Assembly: GCF_000956595.1 (NCBI RefSeq) | Contig: NZ_JYOO01000008.1 | Coordinates: 1-64,000, forward strand | DNA length: 64,000 bases | Origin: Priestia aryabhattai B8W22 | GTDB lineage: Bacteria > Bacillota > Bacilli > Bacillales > Bacillaceae_H | Reading direction: 5' to 3' | Shown: piece by piece, positions 43,708 to 53,770 of the stretch | How the letters are laid out: each line of letters begins with the position of its first letter | How positions within the stretch are numbered: position 1 is the first letter of the stretch | Notes under the pieces: model-generated | What the model saw: the letters and a program-made list of their open reading frames with translations, nothing else | What the model was told of the DNA's origin: nothing | Databases searched by the model: none | Program-made: the position numbers and the translations under genes

Positions 43708-45327
43708 ATGCTAAAAGATAACCGATTTCAAGGCTATTCAGCAGGGCATTTACAAAAAGACATTATCGCCGGTTTGGTTGTTGGGGTCGTTGCTATTCCT
43801 TTAGCAATGGCCTTTGCCATCGCTTCTGGTGTAAGACCTGAATACGGGATTTATACAACCATTATCGCAGGGATTATGGTTTCAATATTAGGCGGATCGA
43901 AATTTCAAATTGCAGGCCCAACAGGTGCATTTGTTCCGGTGCTGCTTGGAGTTGTCATGCAATATGGTTATGAGAACCTCATTATTGCCGGCTTTATGGC
44001 TGGAATTATGATTACGCTTCTCGGAATATTTAAACTAGGGAAACTTATAAAGTTTATTCCGCGCCCTGTGACGATTGGATTTACAGCAGGAATTGCGATT
44101 ATTATTTTCTCAGGTCAGATCGCTAACTTTTTAGGACTAAAGGGAATTGCAAAACATGAGGAATTTCATTTGAATATGATTGAAATCCTACGAAAAATTG
44201 CAACGATTAACATTTACAGCGTCATCATAGCCGCTATTTGTTTAGCTATCGTGATTATAACGCCAAAGTTTTTACCTAAAATTCCCGGTGCCCTTCTAGG
44301 TCTTCTTGTCTCCACACTTGTAGCCATTACACTGTTCCCAGGAAAAGTTGCAACGATTGGCTCTACTTACGGTGCCATTCCGAGTAAACTACCATCTTTT
44401 AGCTTCCCAGATTTAACATGGGATAACATCGTGATGCTATTTCCTGCTGCCTGCGTAATTGCGATGCTTGGAGGTATTGAATCTTTACTATCAGCTGTTG
44501 TTGCTGATAATATGGCCAAAACCAAGCATAATAGCAATAAAGAGCTTGTGGGCCAAGGAATTGCTAATATCGCTACCTCGCTATTTGGCGGAATTCCAGC
44601 AACTGGTGCCATTGCCAGAACAGCGACCAATATCAAAAACGGCGCAGCTTCTCCGTTATCAGGAGTTATACACGGCTTAGTTGTTTTATTGGTCCTTGTG
44701 ATGCTGGCTCCTTATGCATCAAACATTCCGCTGGCAAGTATGGCACCTATTTTAATGTTTGTGGCTTGGAATATGAGTGAGCGTAAAGAATTTGCGCATA
44801 TTTTAAAAACCAAGTCAGCTGATTCATTTGTACTTGTAGCTACGTTTTTATTAACAGTTTCAATCGATTTAACAACAGGTGTAGGCGTGGGTCTACTTTT
44901 AGCTATTGTTATGTTCGTGAAACGAATGAGCGGATCACTGAAGATATCAAAGGTTTTAGCGGAAACATCTGAGAACGCTCACAAATCTGAGTTGATGGAA
45001 TATACCATGCAAGGATCTCTTTTCTTTGGATCTGCTGAAGTATTAGAAAATTCCTTTGATAACATCGCTGAAGCGAAACCGAAAGTTTTATTGCTTCGAA
45101 TGAGCCAAGTCTCCTTTATTGATACATCTGGAGAAGCTTTACTATCGAAGGTGGTCGAACGTTTGAAAGATTCGCATAGCCAAGTCGTTATTTCTGGCTT
45201 ACAGCACCAGCCGAAAGAAATGTTAAAGTCAACCGGTCTATATGATAAAATCGGTGAAAAAAATATATTTTCTTCCGAACCTCCCGTGAGTAAGATTAAA
45301 GCTCGTCATAGAATCGTTACTACGTAA
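43708..45327 (+). CDS. SulP-family anion transporter with STAS domain
   Basis: 539 residues: a SulP membrane domain of about 12-14 helices (GYSAGHLQKDIIAGLVVGVV at the start, FQIAGPTGAFVPVLLGVVM and IPATGAIARTATNIKNGA) and a C-terminal STAS domain (SQVSFIDTSGEALLSKVVE at about 467-485). SulP proteins carry sulfate, bicarbonate or other anions. Pairing with a carbonic anhydrase favours bicarbonate. AAGGAGGATTT precedes the ATG. Confidence 0.9.
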   Translation: MLKDNRFQGYSAGHLQKDIIAGLVVGVVAIPLAMAFAIASGVRPEYGIYTTIIAGIMVSILGGSKFQIAGPTGAFVPVLLGVVMQYGYENLIIAGFMAGIMITLLGIFKLGKLIKFIPRPVTIGFTAGIAIIIFSGQIANFLGLKGIAKHEEFHLNMIEILRKIATINIYSVIIAAICLAIVIITPKFLPKIPGALLGLLVSTLVAITLFPGKVATIGSTYGAIPSKLPSFSFPDLTWDNIVMLFPAACVIAMLGGIESLLSAVVADNMAKTKHNSNKELVGQGIANIATSLFGGIPATGAIARTATNIKNGAASPLSGVIHGLVVLLVLVMLAPYASNIPLASMAPILMFVAWNMSERKEFAHILKTKSADSFVLVATFLLTVSIDLTTGVGVGLLLAIVMFVKRMSGSLKISKVLAETSENAHKSELMEYTMQGSLFFGSAEVLENSFDNIAEAKPKVLLLRMSQVSFIDTSGEALLSKVVERLKDSHSQVVISGLQHQPKEMLKSTGLYDKIGEKNIFSSEPPVSKIKARHRIVTT

Positions 45328-45373
45328 TAAAAAAGAGATCCGAACGATTAATCGTTCGGATCTCTTTTTTTAA
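45326..45373. terminator. bidirectional terminator
   Basis: AAAAAAGAGATCCGAACG and CGTTCGGATCTCTTTTTT pair between the SulP gene and the convergent response regulator gene. Confidence 0.93.
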
Positions 45374-46053
45374 ATATTAAACCGGTACCCTGCTCCCCAA
45401 ACCGTTTCTAGGTACTGAGGATCTGCTGGGTTTTCTTCTAACTTTTCTCTTAGTTTTCGAATGTGAACTGTTACGGTTGAAATATCTCCTGAAGAATCAA
45501 ATCCCCAAATTTTTTCAAATAGATGTTCTTTACTTAATACTTGATTTGGATGAGAAACGATAAACTTCAGCAAATCGAATTCCTTCGCTGTAAAAAACAC
45601 TTCTTTGTCATTCACAAATACTCTTCTAGCGAGCGTGTCAATCGCTAAGCCATGAATACGAATCATACGCTTTTCCTGCTTATCAGAGAGTCTTTCATAT
45701 CTCGCTACATGCGCTTTGACTCTTGCGACCAGCTCCCCAGGGCTGAATGGCTTGGTAATATAGTCATCTGCACCTAGCCCGAGCCCTCTAATTTTATCAA
45801 TTTCTTCTTTTTTAGCTGAAACTAAAATGATTGGAATATCTTTTGCAGCTCGAATTTGCTTGCACACTTCAAATCCACTCACTTTAGGGAGCATAATATC
45901 CAAAATAACCAGGTCAAAATGTTCATTTAATGCTTTTTCTAACCCCTTATCCCCGCTATATTGAACGTCTATTTCAAAATCGTTAATTTCTAAATAATCT
46001 CTTTGCAATTCAGCAATACTTACTTCATCTTCAATTAATAATATCTTCTTCAT
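45370..46053 (-). CDS. OmpR-family response regulator
   Basis: 227 residues from ATG 46053 (MKKILLIEDEVSIAELQRDY). Receiver domain with the phospho-acceptor aspartate in LVILDIMLPKVSG (about 52-64), threonine/serine and lysine switch residues in ILVSAKKEE and ITKPFSPGEL. The DNA-binding winged helix is C-terminal (FFTAKEFDLLKFIVSHPNQV, WGAGYRFN). The gene overlaps the 3' end of the kinase gene. Target genes are unknown; the partner kinase is interrupted in this sequence. Confidence 0.92.
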   Translation of the reverse strand: MKKILLIEDEVSIAELQRDYLEINDFEIDVQYSGDKGLEKALNEHFDLVILDIMLPKVSGFEVCKQIRAAKDIPIILVSAKKEEIDKIRGLGLGADDYITKPFSPGELVARVKAHVARYERLSDKQEKRMIRIHGLAIDTLARRVFVNDKEVFFTAKEFDLLKFIVSHPNQVLSKEHLFEKIWGFDSSGDISTVTVHIRKLREKLEENPADPQYLETVWGAGYRFNI

Positions 46054-47522
46054 GTGTATCACCATTTTCATTCATTTTTTGCAAAGAAAAGAAAATACTT
46101 GTTCCTTCGCCAAGCTTACTTAGTGCCCAGATGTCTCCCCCGTGGCGTTCAACAATTTGTTTTGCAATGGCCAGTCCAAGTCCACTTCCTCCAGTATTGC
46201 TATTGCGGGACTGTTCTGCTCGATAAAACCGGTCAAAAATATGCGCTAATGCTTCCGGTGAAATTCCAGAGCCGTTGTCTTTTACTTCAATAATGAGTTC
46301 ACTTTCGGTAGCAGAAAGAACGATATCGATTCTTCTTCTTTCTTTATCCATAAATTTAATGCTGTTGGTTGTTAAATTTATTAAAACTCTTCGCAGCTGC
46401 TCAGCATCTGCCTTTGCATACAGTGTCGTTAGAGAATCATTAGAAAATAAAACATCAATATCATGTTCGCTCATTTCAAACTGAAGCTCTTGCACATAAC
46501 TTTCCATAAAGGCAGAAATATTAAGTTTTTTAAACACAAACGGAATTTCGTGCAAATCCAATTTAGAAAATAAAAACAGCTCATCGATTAACGCATTCAT
46601 GTCTTTTGCTTTTGTTGAAATCGTTAACAAATATTTAGAAAGCTTATCTGGCGTATTAGCTACTCCATCTTGAATTCCTTCTACATATCCTACAATGGAA
46701 GTAATAGGAGTTCGTAAATCGTGTGAAATACTTGAAAGCAGCTGCTTTCGATTATCTTCATATTGAATTTGCAGTTCAACAGAAGATTTTAGTTTTTGCC
46801 TCATTTCTTCAAAAGCTTGCGTTAATTCCCCTATTTCATCCTTTGAATTAGCAGAGATCTCAAAGTGAAGATCACCTTGTTTTATTTTTTCAGCCGCTTC
46901 TTTTAATTCACGAATGGGTTTAATAATGCTTCTTGAAACAAGATAGTTTAAAAATCCAATAATCACAATGACTAAAATTAATAGTAGAAAGATTAAAAAA
47001 GGGAAAATTCGATTAATAATACCTACATAAGGGCTGATTTTTCGCAAAACGTAAATGCTTCCTTTTTCTTGATTCGAGAAAGGAAAATCAAGGTTGATAT
47101 ATGTAAAATACTGCTTGCCTATGCGCAACATGTCCTGCTGATACGAATGATTTCCTTTACTTTTTTGATGCTTTGGCAAGTATTTACGAAGGTTTTCTCC
47201 TTTAATGGATTCTGAAGCATATACAATCTCTGTGTTTTTTTGAATCACAATATCAATATTTTCAAATTCATATTTTTTAACCGTCTTCGGCCGCAGCAGC
47301 TGTTCTGGTTTTTTTTCTACTCAATAACTTTAAATCTAAGAATGCATTTTCTTCTTCTGGCGTTAACAATTTATACTCATAGGAGTGACTGTACAGTTTT
47401 CTTACAAAATCGGCGTCTCCAGTAATGGAGAAGAAAATGAGAAAGCCCGATAAAAAAAGCAAAATAATAAAGACAAACACAATACTGATATACGTTAAAA
47501 CAAAACGCAGCTGAATTGACAT
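46031..47522 (-). pseudogene. sensor histidine kinase, frameshifted in an A8 run
   Basis: The N-terminal part (47522 down to about 47318) reads MSIQLRFVLTYISIVFVFII as membrane helix 1 and ends at a stop after KTRTAAAAEDG. The remainder is in another frame: extracellular part, helix 2 (IFPFLIFLLLILVIVIIGFL), HAMP, the H-box SSISHDLRTPITSIVGY, and the ATP-binding G-boxes (DNGSGISPEALAHIFDRFYR, GGSGLGLAIAKQ). Removing one A from the eight-A run at about 47311-47318 joins them as RKKPEQLLRPKTVKKYEF. It may be a true frameshift, a phase-variable tract or a sequencing error. The 3' end overlaps the response regulator. Confidence 0.8.
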
Positions 47523-47792
47523 TTCTTCCCCTATGCCCCTTTGGCTTTAACAAAACTATTTGATAGACTAGTAAAGGTGAATAACAAATAGATCGTTAGA
47601 CATTATACATGTAGCAAAAATTAAAACAAGAAAACAAATGTATATTCTCACTTTACCGTGATAGAGTGAGAATGAACACCACCTTTTTTACCATTTTATG
47701 AATTACTGGAAAATTATGATCTATTTTTCATAATATTCTTAGGCTGAAAGGTATACTATATGCCTTAATATTTTAAAAAAGGAGACTTTTTA

Positions 47793-48293
47793 ATGAAAAT
47801 TATTAAAGCTACTTCCTCTCACATCCCTTCTGTTGCCCGTCTGTACGTAGACAGCTGGCGCATTACATACAAAGAGTTAGTACCTGATGCTTATTTAAAC
47901 AACTTGTCTTATAAACAAAGTGCAGAAAAATGGTCCCTTTTTCTTACCGATCCTTCTCATTTTATTTTGCTCGCTATCGATGAACGAGGAGAGATTGTCG
48001 GCTTTTCAGCGGGTAAGCCTCATTTGTCCAGCGCTGAAATATACGCGCTATACGTTTGTAAGGAAGTGCAAAGCCAAGGAATTGGTCATCTTCTATTTTC
48101 TCATTCAGTAAAAGAATTTGCTGATCAGCAATATACGTCTATGATTATTTGGGCTATGAAGAAAAATAAGAAAGCGACTCAATTTTATAAAAGATTAGGC
48201 GGCAAAAAAATCTTGAATCGCACAAGTCAGTTTGGAGAAACTAAAGTTGAAGACGAAGCATACGGTTGGGAACGTCTTCCTTCTAATAAATAA
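47793..48293 (+). CDS. GNAT-family N-acetyltransferase
   Basis: 166 residues. Acetyl-CoA-binding motif A is EIYALYVCKEVQSQGIGHLL (about 87-106, with Q-x-x-G-I/G), and the C-terminal KKNKKATQFYKRLGGKKI is the usual motif B. The N-terminus (VARLYVDSWRITYKELVPD) is that of the RimI/YhdJ-like group. The acceptor is unknown. It starts after AAAAGGAGAC and ends at a strong terminator. Confidence 0.88.
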   Translation: MKIIKATSSHIPSVARLYVDSWRITYKELVPDAYLNNLSYKQSAEKWSLFLTDPSHFILLAIDERGEIVGFSAGKPHLSSAEIYALYVCKEVQSQGIGHLLFSHSVKEFADQQYTSMIIWAMKKNKKATQFYKRLGGKKILNRTSQFGETKVEDEAYGWERLPSNK

Positions 48294-48322
48294 ACGAGCA
48301 CACTAGTGTGCTCGTTTATTTA
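48292..48322 (+). terminator. GNAT gene terminator
   Basis: AAACGAGCACACT and AGTGTGCTCGTTT form a perfect stem at the stop codon, followed by ATTTATT. Confidence 0.85.
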
Positions 48323-48335
48323 TTAGAAGATAATA

Positions 48336-48875
48336 TTATTGAGCTGTTGTCTTTTTATCGATTGAATGAGCTTTATTACAAAGCCCATTCCAGTGCCAAA
48401 AACAATTCCCTTGACTCACTATAAAACAATCCAGCCATTTTTGAAAATTCATATGTAATACATGTGCATCTTGAAACGATGCGTTCCGCTTTTTCACTAT
48501 TATATATGCAGAGTGCGCTGATTTTTTAGAGTCAATGATAATCTCTTCTTCTCCAACAGACCCAATTGTCATATAGAGATTCTGACTTTTAGAAGCTGTT
48601 TCTCTTACATCTTCTAAGCTATAAAGATTCCCTGTTGTTTTTTTGTCAGCATCAATGAACAAATTACACCCATTTGTTAGCTGCAAAAACTGCTTGTAGT
48701 CTTCAGGAAGTGATACATGCATTTCTTCTTCAAAAACTTGCAGTTGGTTCTTGCTTACTCCATCAAAAAAAGTACAAGTGGTTCTGTATACTTCTCCTTC
48801 ATTTTTACACACTTCTATAACATTATTGTTTTCCCACAGCCGCTTTCGAAGTGAATTTATTATTTTTTCAATCAT
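48336..48875 (-). CDS. SMI1/KNR4 (SUKH) family protein
   Basis: 179 residues. The SUKH signature is VSKNQLQVFEEEMHVSLPED then YKQFLQLTNGCNLF (about 40-73): an N-terminal helix, LPxDYxxFL, and NG. The C-terminal part is not typical. Many bacterial SUKH proteins are immunity factors to polymorphic or contact-dependent toxins, but no toxin gene is adjacent. It may be an orphan immunity gene. Monocistronic. Confidence 0.75.
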   Translation of the reverse strand: MIEKIINSLRKRLWENNNVIEVCKNEGEVYRTTCTFFDGVSKNQLQVFEEEMHVSLPEDYKQFLQLTNGCNLFIDADKKTTGNLYSLEDVRETASKSQNLYMTIGSVGEEEIIIDSKKSAHSAYIIVKKRNASFQDAHVLHMNFQKWLDCFIVSQGNCFWHWNGLCNKAHSIDKKTTAQ

Positions 48876-49030
48876 ACTCTTCCTCCAAGCGTTGGATTTA
48901 AAACGGTTACATTACATTAATTAAACAATAATGTGCTAATTCCTTCTTTCCTACTCAATTATACGATAAACTTTAGAAATTCATGTTTGAATAACATAGA
49001 AAAAAGCAGCGAATATCACTGCTTTACAGG

Positions 49031-50623
49031 TTATACAGGCGCTTTTTCTTCCTGTTCAGGATGGTGATCGTAATCAATAAGCGCTTTTGGAAGGCCTGTA
49101 TATTTAGCCCAATAATAAATCCCAAGAGATACGACCGCTATGATAATTAAGTCTACAGGCGTATCAATTAAACCTTTCCCTCCGCCGAACGAACCGATAT
49201 AAGAAATAAAGAGCATGATGATATAATAAGCAACTAACCACCATGTTGATTTAATCTGCTGACGAAGACTTACTTCATTTTTAGGCACATATTTAGCAAA
49301 AATCAAATATATAACAAACATAACCAGTTGAGAAGTTAGCAGCCATGAAATGGTCTTCCATCCTGACCAGTACACAATAAAGGAAGCAAAAATAAAGGAT
49401 AACGGACCAATTATACTCATTCCTCTTAATTTAAAAGGCTTTTCCAAATCTTTTGCGTTCACCATAAAGGCCGCTGATGAAATTGGTGCAATCGCGTAAG
49501 AAAGAATAAGCGCAACAGAGCATACGTTTACGAGTGCATTCCACGAAGGAAATGGCAGTGTCCAAAAAATCGAAAGTCCTAATGAAAGCCATAAAGATGA
49601 TCGTGGAATCCCTGTTTTTTTATCCACATGAGCAAACGTTTTAAATAACGTACCGTTACGAGACCAAGCATAGATAAGTCTAGATGTTGTATTCATAAAA
49701 ATATTGCCGTTACCACCCGGTGATAAAATAGCGTCTAAAATAACAAGTGTTGCTAGCCAGCCAAGACCAAGAACAACAGCGATGTCTTTAAACGGCAGTG
49801 AAAATTTATCTTGAATGCCGGACCAACCGCCTGTGATCATATCAGATGGAATGGCCCCGATAAATAAGACTTGCAGAGCGGTATAAATAAGTGCCGCTAG
49901 AATGATACAAATCACAAGAGCAATTGGGATATTACGCTGAGGATTTTTCACCTCTCCAGCTACCGATACAATCGGATGAAGGCCTAAGTAAGCAAACATA
50001 ACTCCACCTGTAGCAATGGCGGCCTGGATACCATCAAATCCCCCGGGAGCAAACTCTCCCATCGTAAAGTTTCCTGACTTAAAATAAAATGCCAGCGTTA
50101 CGATTACTGTAAGCGGTACAAAATATTTAAAAATAGAAATAATAATATTCGATTTCGCAAATGCTTTTACGCTCCAGTAATTGAGTAAAAAGAATAAGCA
50201 AAGCAGCACAAATTGTAGAATCCATCCAGATATCGTCGGTGAATCAGATCCAGCTTTTGTTAAACCCGGAAACCAGTAAGCCACGTACTGCCTTACCGCT
50301 GTTACTTCGATAGCAATTAAACTAGTGTACGCTACGATGGTAATAAACGAAATCATATAGCCTACAAGATGACCGTGTGAATAAACAGGATATCGAATAA
50401 TTCCTCCTGTACGAGGCAAGGCAGCCCCTAGCTCAGCGTATACAAGGCCTATTAATAAAATAATAACTCCACCAATAACCCAAGAAAAACTTCCTGCAGG
50501 ACCTGCTTGCGTAGCGACATTACTAACGGCAAACAGCCAAGCGGAACCAAAGATTGCCCCTAATCCAATCAATGTTAAATCTAATAGGGATATCGTCTTT
50601 TTAAACGGACCTTTATTCTCCAT
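49031..50623 (-). CDS. APC-superfamily amino acid permease
   Basis: 530 residues, twelve or more membrane helices. The N-terminus matches the family (ISLLDLTLIGLGAIFGSAWL) with the helix-1 glycine-rich break, followed by GVIILLIGLVYAELGAALPR in helix 2 and GGVMFAYLGLHPIVSVAGEV in helix 6. The closest type I recognise is the YgjI-like group; the substrate is unknown. It starts after AAGGAGGAAGCTT. No clear regulatory element was identified. Confidence 0.87.
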   Translation of the reverse strand: MENKGPFKKTISLLDLTLIGLGAIFGSAWLFAVSNVATQAGPAGSFSWVIGGVIILLIGLVYAELGAALPRTGGIIRYPVYSHGHLVGYMISFITIVAYTSLIAIEVTAVRQYVAYWFPGLTKAGSDSPTISGWILQFVLLCLFFLLNYWSVKAFAKSNIIISIFKYFVPLTVIVTLAFYFKSGNFTMGEFAPGGFDGIQAAIATGGVMFAYLGLHPIVSVAGEVKNPQRNIPIALVICIILAALIYTALQVLFIGAIPSDMITGGWSGIQDKFSLPFKDIAVVLGLGWLATLVILDAILSPGGNGNIFMNTTSRLIYAWSRNGTLFKTFAHVDKKTGIPRSSLWLSLGLSIFWTLPFPSWNALVNVCSVALILSYAIAPISSAAFMVNAKDLEKPFKLRGMSIIGPLSFIFASFIVYWSGWKTISWLLTSQLVMFVIYLIFAKYVPKNEVSLRQQIKSTWWLVAYYIIMLFISYIGSFGGGKGLIDTPVDLIIIAVVSLGIYYWAKYTGLPKALIDYDHHPEQEEKAPV

Positions 50624-50871
50624 AAGCTTCCTCCTTTGGATGAATCATCACTTTTGTTGATTTTTTTGACAACATTCATATATATTCGATAATATGTGTC
50701 AAAATTTTTATTACTATACCCATTCAAAATTACTTTGAATCCCTTTTCTTTATTTCTGCAGATTAATTAACAGAAAATTCAAAAATTATTCTTGCGTTTA
50801 AGGACACATTAAAACTTTTTCTTCTTTTCTTTAATGGGTAAAATACTCAATAAATGAAAGGAGTTAGATAA

Positions 50872-52440
50872 ATGACTTTACCAGAGAATTTGCACGTTGA
50901 TTTTACAGCTTACAACCACTTAACATTCCTTCCACTCGGACGTAAAAATAAATCGATTCGCTCCCTAGGAAGTAAACATACTAAAGGGCTACTTGGACGT
51001 TTAAATGACTACTTTGAGCGAGCAATGAATGAGTTATCTCAAGAAGATATAAGCCTTTTTCAAACGTTCTTATATGGAAGTCATAGGGGCAGTTTTCCCG
51101 TCGCAATTGATAAAAATGAAGACGTTTATCCTCACTTTTGGAAACCAACTTCATTTCTATGGAAAGAATATAATAAGAATCGCGGCATTCCTATTCATCA
51201 TGATGAGTTCTATTCTCAAGATTTTACGGTTTTGACTAAAAATGAGTTGGAAAATTATCTCGGTAGTATTATGAAAGATTACATGTTTTGCGCTAGAATA
51301 CATGATTCGTCAAAAGAAGAATGGATTCAACATATTAATAAGTGTTTTTTCAAACATCCGCTCATTTCTCTTTATCACCGAAATGCAGATGTGATTGAAG
51401 CAATTGAACAATCAAAAAAATCACCTTTGCTTTTTATTATGAAAAACCCTGAGCAAATTGCTTTTTGGCGCAATCGGATTGAAATCATTATGAGACCTTT
51501 TCGCTCTCTTTCTTCCACCGCCTTTGAAAGAGGATTTTCAGATACGGAAGATACGGTATTAACTGTTCACGGAGAAAACGAGATCATTCGCTTAACTTCA
51601 GAAAACAGAGGTCTCGCCGTAACATATGATGTCACAGACGATGCCGTTTCACTCGATGATGAGTATAATGTAGTGCTAGCAGCCAAACGCTTAGCCACAA
51701 CTCAGCGGCAGTTCGAAGAGATTATAGATGAAAATGAAGAAGTGATTCAAAAACTGCTTGTCTTTTTTAAATGGAAAAGTCTTTTAAAGCATCATGAAGT
51801 GCACATCACAGAAATCCAAGATAAATTGTGCAGCCTAACCACTTATCAACTTAATCAAAGACAAGTTTTACAGGAAAACGATCCCTTTCTTTCCTTCATT
51901 CAAAACGTATTACAAGTAAAAACACCGAATGCCAATCTCAAAGTTGGTTCCATTCAATGGTTTTCGCAATGGGATTTTCCAGCTGTCACCATGCTGCAGG
52001 AAACAAACAAATTCACATGTTATATGGGTCCAAACGAAATAGAAACGAAGCTGACAGAAATAAGCGCTAAGATAGAAAATGAACTTCATAAGCAGCGTCA
52101 GGACCTGCTTTCGACTCCGCTAAAAATCGGTCAAACAACTTTTGATTCAAACCAAATGTTACAGTTATTAACACTTATAGATGCCTTAAAAAACACGGAA
52201 ACTCAGCAGAGTTACGTACAAATTTTAGAAGGCGTTTCTACTAACAGCATTCGTCAAAAAGAGCTCGATAAAATACCCGCGTTTGGATTATTAAATTCCG
52301 TAAAGCGCAAGCGCATTGTTACGTATTTACAAGAATTACAAAACTGTCAGCTGCTTAAAAAAGAGAAAAAAGGATTCAGCCTCACTCCAAAAGGAGAAGC
52401 CATCCGACGTCTATTTGAAGAAGAATCACGGAGAATATGA
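50872..52440 (+). CDS. RQC-like winged-helix protein of unknown function
   Basis: 522 residues. I recognise only the C-terminal ~60 residues (about 458-515): IRQKELDKIPAFGLLNSVKR, RIVTYLQELQNCQLL and GFSLTPKGEAIRRLF, which resemble the RQC winged-helix of RecQ helicases; databases list such proteins as RQC-minor family. The rest is rich in charged and aromatic residues (HLTFLPLGRKNKSIRSLG) with a central coiled coil and no helicase motif. The ATG follows GAAAGGAG. A terminator overlaps the 3' end. Confidence 0.55.
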   Translation: MTLPENLHVDFTAYNHLTFLPLGRKNKSIRSLGSKHTKGLLGRLNDYFERAMNELSQEDISLFQTFLYGSHRGSFPVAIDKNEDVYPHFWKPTSFLWKEYNKNRGIPIHHDEFYSQDFTVLTKNELENYLGSIMKDYMFCARIHDSSKEEWIQHINKCFFKHPLISLYHRNADVIEAIEQSKKSPLLFIMKNPEQIAFWRNRIEIIMRPFRSLSSTAFERGFSDTEDTVLTVHGENEIIRLTSENRGLAVTYDVTDDAVSLDDEYNVVLAAKRLATTQRQFEEIIDENEEVIQKLLVFFKWKSLLKHHEVHITEIQDKLCSLTTYQLNQRQVLQENDPFLSFIQNVLQVKTPNANLKVGSIQWFSQWDFPAVTMLQETNKFTCYMGPNEIETKLTEISAKIENELHKQRQDLLSTPLKIGQTTFDSNQMLQLLTLIDALKNTETQQSYVQILEGVSTNSIRQKELDKIPAFGLLNSVKRKRIVTYLQELQNCQLLKKEKKGFSLTPKGEAIRRLFEEESRRI

Positions 52441-52470
52441 GATTGTATCTCACGTGATTCTTCTTTTTTG
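52420..52470 (+). terminator. terminator overlapping the RQC-like gene end
   Basis: GAAGAATCACG and CGTGATTCTTC pair, with an inner GAGAT/ATCTC stem, followed by TTTTTT. Confidence 0.88.
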
Positions 52471-52600
52471 ATTTTGAAGACTACTTTCTCTATTAAATGC
52501 TTATCATAATTAGAAATCTCCATTCATATAATTATTACTAGATTAGCAAAGTCCTTCATACCTATTAGCCTGACGCTGACATAGAGAGGAGATTTCGCCA

Positions 52601-53770
52601 TTGAAATCTAGTAATCGCGCCAATTTTGTAGTGTTAACATATAAGATGGTTCTGGTTATTTTATCCGTTGTTTTAATGACATCATCTATCATTGTTCTAG
52701 TAAGTTACTCAGCATTTAAAGAACAGTTCAATTCTTCTATTGTCTATCAAACGTTATCAAAGCATAAAGCAGAAAGTCTTTATTATTTAATGAGCCAAGA
52801 AAACCATCATTTTTCAACGGCTTTTGATAAAAACTACTCGCCTCCAGGTCTTTCTTCTACACTGCTCGAGTTATCAACAAGTATTCGAGCAGAAGACGCG
52901 AGAAGCTTGTTTGGTTCCGAACTTCCTGGATTCAGTATTTACGATTCCAATATTATTATCGCCGGTGAAGGCACAAATTTCACAAACTTCCCTAGAGAAT
53001 CTGCACCGCCGCTAGATGAAACGCTAAAAGAAAGAAATTCTACTACAAAAGTTCAGCAGCCTAAAGAAAACAATGGTACGAACGCTCCAAATAATAATAC
53101 AACTGGCGGAAAAAAGGTATTTTATATTTATCATACGCACAGCTGGGAATCTTACTTGCCTCTGTTAGGACTTGAAGGTGATCCAGATGCTAATAAAGCA
53201 GTGGATAGCAAAACAAATATTAATATTGTTGCAAATATGCTAGGAAAAGATTTAGAGGCTCAGGGAATTGGGGCAGAAGTAGATCAAACCAATATTGGAC
53301 AGAAATTAAAAGAAAAAGGTTGGAACACCAATCAATCGTACGCCATGTCTCGCACAGTAATTGAAACGGCGATGACTGAAAATAGAGATTTAACGTACTT
53401 TATCGATTTGCACCGAGATTCGCTTCGAAAAGATAATACAACCATTAAGATTAACAATAAATCATATGCAAAAGTTGTGTTTGTTTTAGGGAAAGCAAAT
53501 CAAAACTTTGAACAAAACTTAAAAATGGCAAAAGCGCTTCATGAAGGTCTTGAAAAGAAATATCCCGGCTTAAGCCGCGGAGTTATTGGCAAAAACAAAT
53601 CCAGCGGTAACGGTGTATATAATCAAGATGTTTCTAAAAATGCGATTTTAATTGAAGTGGGCGGAGTTGATAATAACTTTGATGAACTAACCAACACAAC
53701 AAAAGCACTGTCTGATGTCATTAGCCAATTTTATTGGCAAGCTGAAAAAGTAGATGCTCCTGCTCAATAA
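52601..53770 (+). CDS. SpoIIP-family cell-wall hydrolase
   Basis: 389 residues starting at TTG, nine bases after AGAGGAG. It has one N-terminal membrane anchor (about 13-33), a low-complexity asparagine/threonine linker near 145-165, and a C-terminal SpoIIP amidase domain: FYIYHTHSWESYLP (about 175-188), YFIDLHRDSLR and ILIEVGGVDNNFDEL, giving the zinc-binding histidines and glutamates. SpoIIP cleaves peptidoglycan during forespore engulfment. The usual spoIIP lies beside gpr, so this may be a paralogue (a SpoIIP-like germination or growth hydrolase). Confidence 0.85.
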   Translation: MKSSNRANFVVLTYKMVLVILSVVLMTSSIIVLVSYSAFKEQFNSSIVYQTLSKHKAESLYYLMSQENHHFSTAFDKNYSPPGLSSTLLELSTSIRAEDARSLFGSELPGFSIYDSNIIIAGEGTNFTNFPRESAPPLDETLKERNSTTKVQQPKENNGTNAPNNNTTGGKKVFYIYHTHSWESYLPLLGLEGDPDANKAVDSKTNINIVANMLGKDLEAQGIGAEVDQTNIGQKLKEKGWNTNQSYAMSRTVIETAMTENRDLTYFIDLHRDSLRKDNTTIKINNKSYAKVVFVLGKANQNFEQNLKMAKALHEGLEKKYPGLSRGVIGKNKSSGNGVYNQDVSKNAILIEVGGVDNNFDELTNTTKALSDVISQFYWQAEKVDAPAQ

